Below are positions 17,515 to 26,288 of a DNA stretch of 64,000 bases, in pieces. The notes beneath the pieces are model-generated. The model was not told where the DNA came from, did not search any database, and worked only from the letters and a program-made list of their open reading frames with translations. The stretch's first letter is position 1. Every line of letters starts with the position of its first letter. The stretch is from NCBI GenBank assembly GCA_934101795.1, contig CAKORY010000005.1, positions 1-64,000 on the forward strand. The letters are read 5' to 3'. Origin of the DNA: an uncultured Bacilli bacterium (GTDB taxonomy: Bacteria; Bacillota_I; Bacilli_A; RF39; UBA660). Both the position numbers and the translations under genes were made by a program.

Positions 17515-17520
17515 TATACT
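17515..17520 (+). promoter_or_regulatory. -10 element placing transcription start at the ATG
   Basis: TATACT ends 6 nt before the ATG at 17527, and no Shine-Dalgarno sequence lies between. The -35 region is the T-run of the preceding terminator. This predicts a leaderless or nearly leaderless mRNA. Confidence 0.4.
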
Positions 17521-17526
17521 AGATTT

Positions 17527-18201
17527 ATGGAAGATATTAGAAAAATTAAAACAATCATTTCGAGAATTAATAGAAAATGCGATAAAGAAAGCATTAGTTT
17601 AAGTGTTGCATTAAATAAACTAGGGATAACTTTCTTAAACTACCTAGAAATACTAGGGTTAAATACAAGCATTATAAATGACAATATACTAAAAGAAATA
17701 GAAAAGTTATTTTCCCTAATAGATACAAGAATAATTATTAATCAAAGTATGGATAGTTTAGAACATGATGAAGTTGAAATATATTCTAAAGAAACACCAA
17801 TTGTAGTTCATTTTCTCAAAAACAAAATTTCTTTAGATAATTACGAAGTGTTTGAAGATGAAGAAAACATTTATGAAAAAAGAATGACAAATATATGTAA
17901 AGACAAAGAAGAAATATCTTATGAATTAAATATAACTATAAATAAGGATGATAAGAAAACAAGACTTATTTCTGAAAAATATCCCCTTAAGCATATGTGG
18001 ATAAAAGTAACATACAAGAGCAAAAACATAAATAGAAGTTATGAATTTACTATTAATCATGATATGTTAAAAAGTGATTTAAATTATATAATAAGACTTT
18101 TATCTAATTTTAATTATATAGAAACTTTTGCTATATTAAATAGATATCCAACAAGTATGAAAATAATCGGAGAAAATAACCAAACTTGTATAAAACAATA
18201 A
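17527..18201 (+). CDS. Unknown cytoplasmic protein, possibly leaderless mRNA
   Basis: 224 residues without signal peptide or membrane helix. The N-terminal ~75 residues look helical; a beta-rich middle (about 95-185, alternating charged and hydrophobic strands) and a final helix follow. No family recognised. The ATG has no ribosome binding sequence and lies where transcription should begin. It ends 44 nt before the ClpC-like gene and may be linked to it. Confidence 0.55.
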   Translation: MEDIRKIKTIISRINRKCDKESISLSVALNKLGITFLNYLEILGLNTSIINDNILKEIEKLFSLIDTRIIINQSMDSLEHDEVEIYSKETPIVVHFLKNKISLDNYEVFEDEENIYEKRMTNICKDKEEISYELNITINKDDKKTRLISEKYPLKHMWIKVTYKSKNINRSYEFTINHDMLKSDLNYIIRLLSNFNYIETFAILNRYPTSMKIIGENNQTCIKQ

Positions 18202-18245
18202 AATTTTTACCATAACGTACATAGAATTATAAAAGGGAGGCTTCT

Positions 18246-20336
18246 ATGTACAATAATTATAGTTTAGAAGTAAAAAGAATATTTAAAGATGCAGAAAAAA
18301 TAGCAATTGATTTAAATCATCCTTATATAGGAACAGAACATTTATTATTAAGCTTAATAAATAATGATGATAAAATAAAGAGTATATTATTAAAATATGA
18401 TTTAACATATGATGAGTTTTTAGATGAACTGCTTTTAGTAGTGGGTACAAGTGAAAATAAAAAATGTACATGTATTTACACACCACTTTTAAAAAGAGTA
18501 ATTAAAACAGCAGATGAAATATCTAAGAGTAAAAATATAGAACCCATTCATCTTTTAGAAGCAATTTTAGAAGAAGGAGAAGGTATAGCTATTAGAATTA
18601 TTATTAGCATGGGTATTGATATTGATAAACTTTATGATGAAATAAAAAAGAAACATAAAAAAGGTAATACTAAGTTAGAATTATATAATATTGGTAAAGA
18701 CATGTCCAAGATAGATAGTGATGATATTTTAGTAGGTAGAGAAAAAGAATTAAGCTTAATAATAGAAACATTACTTCGTAAAAATAAAAATAATCCTCTT
18801 TTAATAGGTTCTGCTGGAGTAGGCAAAAGTGCTATTATTGAAGAACTTGCAAGAAGAATAAATAAAGGAAATGTTCCAAATAAATTAAAGGATAAAAAAA
18901 TAGTATCTTTAGAAATGTCTTCATTAGTTGCAGGTACTAAATACCGTGGTGAATTTGAAGAAAAATTAAATAAAATCATTAAAGAAATAGAAGAAAATCC
19001 AGAAATTATTATTTTTATTGATGAAATCCATACAATGGCTAATGCTGGTGGTGCTGAAGGAGCAATAAATGCAAGTGATATCCTCAAACCTTATTTAGCA
19101 CGTGGAAAAGTAAAAATAATCGGAGCAACAACAACGAATGAATATAATAAATTTATTGCCAAAGATAAAGCATTATCAAGAAGATTTGAAATAATAAAAA
19201 TAAATGAACCAACTATTAAAGAAACAGAAAACATATTATCCAAAATAAGGCCATCATTTGAAAAACACTATAATATAAAAATAACTGATGAAAATATAAA
19301 AAAAATAGTATCGTTAACAGATAAATACATATTAGATAGATTTAATCCCGATAAATCCATTGACTTATTAGATAGTGTATGTGCTATGAAAGAAGTAGAA
19401 AGTACTAAAGAAAAAGATATTTCTAAGTTAAAAGAAAAACTACTTAATATTGTAAAGAAAAAAGAAAGTATGGTAAAGAAAAATGATTTTGATGAAGCAT
19501 TAAAATACCGAAGTATGGAAATAAAATTACAAGAAAAAATAGATAAAGAAGAAAATATGCCTATAAAAATAACTGAAAAAGATATAAAAGTAGTCTTAGA
19601 AAGAAAAAATAATATTCCATTTATAGAAAATAACTTTAAAGATTTAGAAAATTATTTGCTAAATAATATAATAGGTCAAAAAGAAGCAATTAAAGAAATA
19701 ATAAATGCTTTAAAACAAAAAGAAGAAGATTTACCAGTATCCATTTTACTTACAGGTTCAACGGGAGTGGGTAAAACTAAAACTGTTAAAGAAATAGCAA
19801 AATATTTGGATATTCCTTTAATAAGACTTGATTTAAGTGAATATAACGAAAGTGTATCAATAACTAGATTAATTGGTTCTAGTGCAGGATATGTTGGTTA
19901 TGATGATGAAAATATATTTGAAAAAGTACGTATGAATCCCCATTCCATTATTTTATTAGATGAACTTGAAAAAGCTCATCCGAATGTTATTAATTTATTT
20001 TTACAAATTTTAGATGAGGGATATATAACCAATTCAAAGGGTGAAAAAATAGATTTTAAAAATACTTATATTTTTATGACAAGTAATGCCGAGGTTAATC
20101 AAAAAATAGGGTTTATAAAAGGTAAAGGAAATTATCAAAATAGTTTTAGTAAAGAATTTTTAGCTAGAATTACTTCTAAAATAAATTATAACAATATCAC
20201 AGAAGAAATGATTAAAGAATATTTAGATAAAAAGGGTATTAAAGACTACTCAGTTGTTAAAGATTTTGATTATGAAAACCAAGGCTTCAGAGGCTTAGAT
20301 AAATATTTAAAAACAAAGAAGGCAAAAGTTAGATAA
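18246..20336 (+). CDS. ClpC-like AAA+ unfoldase with shortened C-terminus
   Basis: 696 residues against about 810 in typical ClpC. It has an N-terminal Clp_N repeat domain (1-140; HPYIGTEHLLLSLI), AAA-1 with Walker A GSAGVGKS (188-195), pore loop KYRGEFE (232-238), Walker B IIIFIDE and Arg finger ALSRRFE, a short middle domain (UvrB/UVR-like, about 393-435), and AAA-2 with Walker A GSTGVGKT (504-511) and Walker B IILLDELEKAH. An IGF tripeptide (621-623), placed like the ClpP-binding loop, suggests it docks ClpP. The small domain of AAA-2 is compressed, but a sensor-2-like GFRGL (680-684) remains. GGGAGGC precedes the ATG. Likely a proteolytic partner; a specialised role is possible. Confidence 0.85.
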   Translation: MYNNYSLEVKRIFKDAEKIAIDLNHPYIGTEHLLLSLINNDDKIKSILLKYDLTYDEFLDELLLVVGTSENKKCTCIYTPLLKRVIKTADEISKSKNIEPIHLLEAILEEGEGIAIRIIISMGIDIDKLYDEIKKKHKKGNTKLELYNIGKDMSKIDSDDILVGREKELSLIIETLLRKNKNNPLLIGSAGVGKSAIIEELARRINKGNVPNKLKDKKIVSLEMSSLVAGTKYRGEFEEKLNKIIKEIEENPEIIIFIDEIHTMANAGGAEGAINASDILKPYLARGKVKIIGATTTNEYNKFIAKDKALSRRFEIIKINEPTIKETENILSKIRPSFEKHYNIKITDENIKKIVSLTDKYILDRFNPDKSIDLLDSVCAMKEVESTKEKDISKLKEKLLNIVKKKESMVKKNDFDEALKYRSMEIKLQEKIDKEENMPIKITEKDIKVVLERKNNIPFIENNFKDLENYLLNNIIGQKEAIKEIINALKQKEEDLPVSILLTGSTGVGKTKTVKEIAKYLDIPLIRLDLSEYNESVSITRLIGSSAGYVGYDDENIFEKVRMNPHSIILLDELEKAHPNVINLFLQILDEGYITNSKGEKIDFKNTYIFMTSNAEVNQKIGFIKGKGNYQNSFSKEFLARITSKINYNNITEEMIKEYLDKKGIKDYSVVKDFDYENQGFRGLDKYLKTKKAKVR

Positions 20337-20357
20337 AAAATAACTTTTGCTTTTATT
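20322..20357 (+). terminator. Terminator of the ClpC-like gene
   Basis: GCAAAAGTTA (20322-20331) pairs with TAACTTTTGC (20341-20350), then a T-rich run. The stem covers the last codons. Confidence 0.8.
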
Positions 20358-20397
20358 TGAAAATATTTTGTGGTATTATAATATTAGGTGATAGATA

Positions 20398-21525
20398 GTG
20401 AAAAAAATAAATTGGGAAAAAGTTAATAAATTTGTCAAAAATAAAAATTTTATTATAGCTATTTGTGTATTTTGTTTAACAATTGCCTCAATTGGATTTA
20501 GTTATGCATCATTCTTTTCTGTTAAAACTAATAACACAAATCAAAGTATAACAACAGGTACACTAAAAGTTTCATATGGTAGTGAAACTTCAGCAATTCA
20601 AAGAAATAATAGTTTAACACCAATGTCAGATAAAGAAGGTATGAATCAAAATGATGTAAGTGTAATTTATATTCAAAATACAGGTACATTAGATTCTACT
20701 TATGTTATGAATATTGGTTATGACATGGATAATTTTACATCAAGAACTGGTTATAAAGATACAGACATGCTAACACCACTTGATTATGTTAGGTTTGCTG
20801 TATATGAATATCATGGTGCAGGAACTGCTGATACATTAGTAGCTGGCCCCCTTAGTGTAACAGATTTGCCAATTTATAAAATAGATAATTCTGATAGTAG
20901 AAATAATAGATATAGTATTTTATTTAACACTTTAGGCAGCACATCTAGTTCTAATTCTACAAAAACTTATAGAATAAAGTTATGGTTAAGTGATAAAGCT
21001 ATATCTGCGGCAAGTTATTCTTACTTTTATGTAAACACTCAAATAGTGGCAGAAGTAGTTAATGCCAAAATGAACTATACATTAAATGGAAGCATAACAG
21101 ATGGCACAAATAATTTAAGTGGAGCAGTAGTAAGTTTACAAAATGGTTCAGTAACAAGTACCACATCATCAAGTGGAGTATTTAGCTTAGCAGGTGTTTA
21201 TCCTGGAGTTTATAACTTAGATATAACATATAACGATATAGTTTATAGTGGTAATCTAACAGTTGAAGAAAAAGCAAGTAATAGTTTAACTAGTTTAGGT
21301 AGTACTTTTAGTGGGAATAATATATATACAGTTGCAAATAGTTATGGAACAACTATAAGTAAAATAATTAAGAAAAATGACATTGATACTTATAGTAGTG
21401 CTGCAAGTATTTCAAGTGGGAATTTATATCCAACTTACAAATTTGTTGGTGGAGGAGAAGCCTCTATAACAGGTATGAAAATAGTGCTTGATACAACAAA
21501 TAAAACATTTACAATGAGTTTATAA
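20398..21525 (+). CDS. TasA/camelysin-like secreted protein with CnaB/carboxypeptidase-regulatory-like domain
   Basis: 375 residues beginning at GTG 20398, with AGGTGAT 6 nt upstream. A signal-type helix (about 17-37) leads into YASFFSVKTNNTNQSITTGTLKVSYGS, the N-terminal strand pattern of TasA/CalY (camelysin) fibre proteins. A second region (about 228-300, LNGSITDGTNNLSGAVVSLQNGSVTSTTSSSGVFSLAGVYPGVYNL) matches the carboxypeptidase-regulatory/CnaB-type beta sandwich. It is likely an extracellular matrix or surface component. TasA proteins are normally processed by SipW; no sipW lies in this window. Confidence 0.7.
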   Translation: MKKINWEKVNKFVKNKNFIIAICVFCLTIASIGFSYASFFSVKTNNTNQSITTGTLKVSYGSETSAIQRNNSLTPMSDKEGMNQNDVSVIYIQNTGTLDSTYVMNIGYDMDNFTSRTGYKDTDMLTPLDYVRFAVYEYHGAGTADTLVAGPLSVTDLPIYKIDNSDSRNNRYSILFNTLGSTSSSNSTKTYRIKLWLSDKAISAASYSYFYVNTQIVAEVVNAKMNYTLNGSITDGTNNLSGAVVSLQNGSVTSTTSSSGVFSLAGVYPGVYNLDITYNDIVYSGNLTVEEKASNSLTSLGSTFSGNNIYTVANSYGTTISKIIKKNDIDTYSSAASISSGNLYPTYKFVGGGEASITGMKIVLDTTNKTFTMSL

Positions 21526-21577
21526 AAAGCGTGTGAAAATAAAGTGAAAAAATTTTCAAAAAATTTCAACTTAAGAC

Positions 21578-21606
21578 TTGATTTTTAAAATATAAAATGG
21601 TAATAT
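21578..21606 (+). promoter_or_regulatory. Promoter of the TasA-like gene
   Basis: TTGATT (21578-21583), a 17-nt spacer and TAATAT (21601-21606). Confidence 0.5.
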
Positions 21607-21634
21607 TAAGATAGAGAGGAGATAAGGAAAAATT

Positions 21635-22324
21635 ATGGATAACAAAAAAAATACTATCCTATTAACAGTAATCGCAGTTGCAACATTATTAGTTGCTGTT
21701 GTAGGTGCAACATTCGCATACTTCACTGCACAAGGAGGAAAAGCTGCTCAAGCTGAAGTTACAGTAAAAACTGGTACAGCTGCAAGTACATCATTTGGTA
21801 CTTGGGATGCTATCGCTATTTATGCAGACCAAACTACTTTTGCTCAAGGCGCAGGTGATGCTACAGGTTCATCTACTGGTGAAGTTAGTTGGACAGCACC
21901 AGGTGCTACACAAACATATACACCAACTGAAGCTGAAAGAACAATGTGCTATACAGCAACATTACAAATCAACACAAATACATTTGTAGTTTCTTCAACA
22001 AATACAACTGGTCTTCCAGAATTAGTATTTAAAGCTGAAATGGGTAAATTGACTGGGGAAACTGGAGCAAAACAATTTACTAGTGAAAAAGTTGTAATAA
22101 ATGATTTAGATATTACAACAACAAAGACTAATATTCAAATTCCAACAACTGCTGGCGGAAAAGAATATGTTCATAAACTAGTTGCTGATGCTGGAAAAAC
22201 TGTTAATGATGCATGGAAATTAACAGTTACACTAAAGAATTTAGATGTTGATCAAAATGATAATGCTGGAAAAGAATTTACTGGTGCAGTAGTATTCGAC
22301 AAAGCAACTTGCCCAGGCGCATAA
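21635..22324 (+). CDS. TasA/camelysin-like fibre protein
   Basis: 229 residues. The N-terminus MDNKKNTILLTVIAVATLLVAVVGATFAYFTAQGG is the typical SipW-type signal region of TasA-like proteins, with cleavage expected near ATFA-YF. The rest is Thr/Ala/Gly-rich and beta-predicted with only two Cys, as expected for a self-assembling extracellular fibre. Its codon choice is more GC-rich at third positions than its neighbours, which may reflect high expression (inference). GAGGAG lies upstream. It has its own promoter and a strong terminator, separate from the larger TasA-like gene before it. Confidence 0.72.
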   Translation: MDNKKNTILLTVIAVATLLVAVVGATFAYFTAQGGKAAQAEVTVKTGTAASTSFGTWDAIAIYADQTTFAQGAGDATGSSTGEVSWTAPGATQTYTPTEAERTMCYTATLQINTNTFVVSSTNTTGLPELVFKAEMGKLTGETGAKQFTSEKVVINDLDITTTKTNIQIPTTAGGKEYVHKLVADAGKTVNDAWKLTVTLKNLDVDQNDNAGKEFTGAVVFDKATCPGA

Positions 22325-22330
22325 TTATAA

Positions 22331-22355
22331 AAAATGGACTTCGGTCCTTTTTTTT
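22331..22355 (+). terminator. Terminator with UUCG tetraloop
   Basis: GGAC-TTCG-GTCC followed by eight T, with an A-run 5' of the stem. Confidence 0.85.
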
Positions 22356-22419
22356 GTTTTCTAAAAAATTCATAATTTGATTGATTTTCAAGATTGATTA
22401 TGTGAAAATAGGTATTTAA

Positions 22420-22722
22420 AGAAAAAGAAGCAGCTATGAATTATTTTTTAGAAGCACATGAAAATTTAAGTATAGATGAATTAATAAGTTCATTAAAAAA
22501 CTCTCTAGATAAAATAGGGCAGCAATACTAGCTCTTTGTTTTATCATACCAGATTTATTATCTAAAAACATGGGAAATAATAAAAAAGAAAATTACATAA
22601 AATGGTTTGAGTTACGGAAAATAAAATACGATAGAAAGACAATAAAAAAAGTTAGACTTAACATTGAAAAAATGGCAAGTATATTTATAAAGTCTTTGCA
22701 ATGTTATGAAAGAAAATAATTT
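22420..22722 (+). pseudogene. Decayed gene fragment, family not recognised
   Basis: This 540-base gap (22325-22866) has no intact gene. One frame gives KEKEAAMNYFLEAHENLSIDELISSL...IGQQY and stops near 22530. A +1 shift continues as AAILALCFIIPDLLSK...ENYIKWFELRK to a stop near 22720. The two pieces read like one protein split by a frameshift. I cannot name the family. Confidence 0.45.
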
Positions 22723-22813
22723 TTCTATTTAGAATATTGCATAGAATTATTAAATTATATTTTGCAGCTTATAAAAATTATATTGTACATAAAGATAATA
22801 TTTCTAAAATTCC

Positions 22814-22842
22814 TTGATTAAATACAATAATTTTGGTAAAAT
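22814..22842 (+). promoter_or_regulatory. Promoter of the ZIP operon
   Basis: TTGATT (22814-22819), a 17-nt spacer and TAAAAT (22837-22842), 25 nt before the ZIP start codon. Confidence 0.65.
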
Positions 22843-22866
22843 ACATAAAGAAAAGAGGAATTAAAT

Positions 22867-23583
22867 ATGGCTTTATTATTAACGCTTTTTAGTGGTCTAT
22901 TTTTTTTAGTTGGTATAATTGTATACAAATTCATTTCTAACAAAGTTGCATTTTCTAGAATGTCTATAGCATGTGCTTGTGTTGTTATCGCAGGCTTAAT
23001 TTTATTTGATTTAACACCAGAAATAATTGAAGCAAGTAATATTTGGTCAATACTATTTATTGCTATAGGATTATTAATGTTAATCTTTATTGATAAATTA
23101 CTTCCTCATCATGAACATGACCATCATGAAAATGATGAAGAAAAAAAAGAACACATAAAGCATCTAGAACATGTTAGTCTTATAACAATAATAGCACTTT
23201 TACTTCACAATGTAATTGAAGGTATGGCATTATATGGAGTATCTTCAAGCAACATAAAAAGTGGGTTAATAATGTTAATAGGAATTGGACTTCATAATTT
23301 ACCATTTGGTTTTCAAATAGCACCATCGCTTAAAAATAAAAAAAATATATTTTTAGTTATATTACTAGTTTTATCTGGCTTTATTGGTGGTTTAATCTTT
23401 AATATATTTGGAAGTTTAAGCAAAAACTTAGAAATTATCATTTTATCTCTTACATGTGGAATGCTTCTTCATATTTTATTATTTGAACTTTTAAAAGAAG
23501 TGTATGAAGAAATACATAAAAAAGAAACTATTTATGGTATAATAATAGGTATAATAATATTAATTATAATTAATATTTTATAA
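22867..23583 (+). CDS. ZIP family divalent metal transporter
   Basis: 238 residues with about seven or eight membrane helices. It carries a His-rich cytosolic loop (HHEHDHHENDEEKKEH, about 79-94) and the ZIP signature helices HNVIEGMALYG and GIGLHNLPFGFQIA, which hold the metal-coordinating His/Asn/Glu residues. It probably imports zinc or another divalent cation; the metal cannot be specified. It is the first gene of a five-gene run ending at 27611. A GAGGAATT ribosome site is present. Confidence 0.85.
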   Translation: MALLLTLFSGLFFLVGIIVYKFISNKVAFSRMSIACACVVIAGLILFDLTPEIIEASNIWSILFIAIGLLMLIFIDKLLPHHEHDHHENDEEKKEHIKHLEHVSLITIIALLLHNVIEGMALYGVSSSNIKSGLIMLIGIGLHNLPFGFQIAPSLKNKKNIFLVILLVLSGFIGGLIFNIFGSLSKNLEIIILSLTCGMLLHILLFELLKEVYEEIHKKETIYGIIIGIIILIIINIL

Positions 23584-23594
23584 GAGGTGGACAT

Positions 23595-24509
23595 ATGAAA
23601 AAAATACTAGTTGTAGGTGCTGCTGGTAGCATCGGGGTTCATACTGTTAAATATTTACTTAGTGAAGGAAAGTATGAAATAACCATATTAGATTTAAAAA
23701 CTAAAGAAGTATTTAAAAGATTAAAAAGATTTAGAAAAAGAGTTAATATCCTATATGGAGATGTAACAGATAGAGTTTTAATGGAAGCATTAGTTAAAGA
23801 TCATGACTATATTATTTATTTAGCTAGTGCTATGCCTCCGCTTGCAAACATGAAAAAAGGTTTAGCAATGGCCATAGACTATGGAGGGTGTGAAAATATT
23901 GTCCGTGCAATAAGTTATTACAACCCAAAATGTCATTTGTTTTTAGCATCATCAACGAGTGTCTATAAACAAATAGAAAATCCAAGCGTCAAAAGTAAAC
24001 TAAAATTAGATGAATATGATTATTTTGAAAATGCTAAGATTGAATGTGAAAAATTAGTTAAAGAAAAATTAAAAAATTATACAATATATAGAATACCTTT
24101 AGTATTATCCAATCCACTTGAAGAAACATTTATGTATCATGGAAATAAAGATGATATAATGGATGTAATAACTAAAGAAGATTGTGCTTATGCTTTTGTA
24201 AAAGGAATAAAGTATAGTGATAAATTAAATAAAAGAACATTTGACTTGGCAAGTAGTGAAACTATTAAATATGGTGATTTATTAGATAAGTTACTGGAAA
24301 TAAATGGTTTAAGTTTTAAGTATGTATTAAGTAGAGTTTTTTTAGAGAAAGATTATTATAGTCCAGTATGCACAGATAGGGATGAACTTGAAGAATTGTT
24401 GCATTATAGAAATGACTATCTAAATGCTTATTATAATAGATTAAAATCTCAAAATAAAAAAAGAAAATTTCAAAAAATGTTAGGTAATCTTTTGGTGAAT
24501 AAGAAATGA
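23595..24509 (+). CDS. NAD-dependent epimerase/dehydratase-like (extended SDR) protein
   Basis: 304 residues with an N-terminal Rossmann fold (KKILVVGAAGSIGVHTVKYLL, GxxGxxG at 8-14), DLKTKEVFKRL as the second strand and YGDVTD. At the catalytic position, where active SDRs have YxxxK, the sequence is FENAK, so Phe replaces Tyr unless the preceding Tyr substitutes. This suggests an atypical or non-catalytic NAD-binding protein. It is coupled to the patatin gene by an ATGA overlap. Substrate unknown. Confidence 0.7.
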   Translation: MKKILVVGAAGSIGVHTVKYLLSEGKYEITILDLKTKEVFKRLKRFRKRVNILYGDVTDRVLMEALVKDHDYIIYLASAMPPLANMKKGLAMAIDYGGCENIVRAISYYNPKCHLFLASSTSVYKQIENPSVKSKLKLDEYDYFENAKIECEKLVKEKLKNYTIYRIPLVLSNPLEETFMYHGNKDDIMDVITKEDCAYAFVKGIKYSDKLNKRTFDLASSETIKYGDLLDKLLEINGLSFKYVLSRVFLEKDYYSPVCTDRDELEELLHYRNDYLNAYYNRLKSQNKKRKFQKMLGNLLVNKK

Positions 24510-25549
24510 AAAGAGGAATAGCATTTTCTGGGGGAGGTCTAAGAGGTGCTTACGAGGTTGGAGCATATAAAGCTTTTTTAGATGCACATGTTAAAATTAA
24601 TGGTTTTACTGGCACAAGTATTGGTTCATTTAATGCAGCAATGTGTGCTAGTGGAAGATTTAAAGAATTATATGATTTTTGGTACAATTTAGATGCTGGA
24701 GAAATTTTAGGTTTTAGTAAAAAATTAGTAAGTAAAACTAATAATGAAGATTATGATTTAGAAATGCTAAGTGAAATGCTTGATAATATTAAAAGAATAG
24801 TTTTAAACAAGGGAATAAGCACTATTAATTTAAGAAAAAAGTTAGAAGAATTAAACATAGGTAAAACGTTATATAATAGTAATAAAGACTATGGTTTAGT
24901 TACTGTAAGATTTAATGATTTTAAACCAAAATATTTATTTAAAGAAGATATACCTAAAGATAAACTTAATGATTATTTAATAGCATCATGCTTTTTGCCA
25001 ATATTTAAATTTGAAAAGATGATAGATGATAGTTATTACTTAGATGGTGGTTTTCATGATTATATACCTGCTAATTGTTTACTTGAAAAAGGTTATGATA
25101 AAGTATATGTCATTGATTTAGAAGCTATCGGAATAAGAAGACCATATAGCGATAGAAAGAAAATTGTTGTAATAAAGCCATCTAGAAAACTTGGTAGCAT
25201 CCTTGATATTAAGAAAAATGATATTAGAAATAATATAAAAATGGGATACTATGACACTTTAAGAGTTTTAAAAGATTTTGATGGTAAAAAGTATATCTTT
25301 AAAAAAAGAAGTCTATGGTACTATGAATATTTACTTAAAAGTGTAAATGATTTGGATAAAAAGGAAATGATGAAGTTCTTTGGTACTAAAAATGCTAAAA
25401 GACTTGTTATTAAAGCACTAGAATTTGTGATGAAAAAAGAAAACTTTACATATTTTAATATTTATAAAGCAAAAGATGTAATAAAAAGAATAAGATATGT
25501 AGATAAGAATTATGGAGTTTATAAGTTTGTAAAAAATATGAATGTTTAA
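24506..25549 (+). CDS. Patatin-like phospholipase
   Basis: 347 residues. The oxyanion motif GGGLRGAYEVG (9-19), the nucleophile elbow GTSIG (36-40, Ser at 38) and the catalytic DGG (about 177) form the Ser-Asp dyad of bacterial patatins. It probably hydrolyses acyl chains from phospho- or glycolipids at the cytoplasmic face. The first four bases overlap the SDR stop codon, so translation is coupled. The C-terminal 130 residues are basic and helical, consistent with membrane contact. Confidence 0.83.
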   Translation: MKRGIAFSGGGLRGAYEVGAYKAFLDAHVKINGFTGTSIGSFNAAMCASGRFKELYDFWYNLDAGEILGFSKKLVSKTNNEDYDLEMLSEMLDNIKRIVLNKGISTINLRKKLEELNIGKTLYNSNKDYGLVTVRFNDFKPKYLFKEDIPKDKLNDYLIASCFLPIFKFEKMIDDSYYLDGGFHDYIPANCLLEKGYDKVYVIDLEAIGIRRPYSDRKKIVVIKPSRKLGSILDIKKNDIRNNIKMGYYDTLRVLKDFDGKKYIFKKRSLWYYEYLLKSVNDLDKKEMMKFFGTKNAKRLVIKALEFVMKKENFTYFNIYKAKDVIKRIRYVDKNYGVYKFVKNMNV

Positions 25550-25564
25550 GGGAGGAATTTATTT

Positions 25565-26287
25565 ATGGGAAGAGCTTATGAAGTAAGAAAAGCAAGTATA
25601 CAAAAAACAGGAGCAGCAAAGGGAAAAGTATATACAACATTTGCTAAAGAAATCTATTTAGCTGCAAAGAAAGGAAGCCCAAATCCAGAAGCAAATGTAA
25701 CTTTAAAAAGATTAATTGATAAAGCTAAGAAAAATCAAGTGCCATCAGATATTATAACAAGAGCAATAGATAAAGCTAAAGGTGTAGGACAAGATGAATA
25801 TCATGAAGTAGTTTATGAAGGTTTTGGACCTGGAGCAAGCACTTTGATTATCAAATGTTTAACAGATAATGTTAATAGAACAGTTGGTATGGTAAGAGCT
25901 GCCTTTAATAAGGTAAACAAATCTCTAGGTGTTACTAATTCTGTATCATATAATTATGATCATTTAGGAATTATTTCATTTAAATATGAAGATGATGATG
26001 AAATACTTGAAGCACTACTTAACGCAGGTATTGAAATAGTTGATATTGAAAAAGAAGATGGCTATGTAACTGTTAGTTTAAATCCAAGTGATATGAATAG
26101 TGCTAAAGATGAAATAGAAAAAATAATTCCGAGTGTTGATTATGAAATAGATGAAGTTGGTATGTATGCTAAAGATAAAATTACTTTAGAAGGTGAAGAT
26201 AAAGAAATATTTGATAGACTTTATAATATTCTAGAAGATATTGAAGATGTTTCACAAATATATACGAATGTATCTAATATAGGCTAA
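25565..26287 (+). CDS. YebC/PmpR family protein (YeeN-like branch)
   Basis: 240 residues. The family blocks are KVYTTFAKEIYLAAKKGSPNPEANVTLKRLIDKAKKNQVPSDIITRAIDKAKG, YEGFGPGASTLIIKCLTDNVNRTVGMVRAAFNK and the C-terminal DEVGMYAKDKITL. The MGRAYEVRKAS start is of the YeeN/YeeI subgroup rather than the GHSKWA form of YebC. YebC proteins act as transcription regulators and, as shown recently, help ribosomes through proline stretches. GGGAGG lies upstream. Confidence 0.9.
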   Translation: MGRAYEVRKASIQKTGAAKGKVYTTFAKEIYLAAKKGSPNPEANVTLKRLIDKAKKNQVPSDIITRAIDKAKGVGQDEYHEVVYEGFGPGASTLIIKCLTDNVNRTVGMVRAAFNKVNKSLGVTNSVSYNYDHLGIISFKYEDDDEILEALLNAGIEIVDIEKEDGYVTVSLNPSDMNSAKDEIEKIIPSVDYEIDEVGMYAKDKITLEGEDKEIFDRLYNILEDIEDVSQIYTNVSNIG

Positions 26288-26288
26288 C

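Noticed and set aside
18632..19087. 151-residue minus-strand ORF inside the ClpC-like gene
   Set aside because: Complement of a conserved AAA+ coding region, with no ribosome site or promoter.
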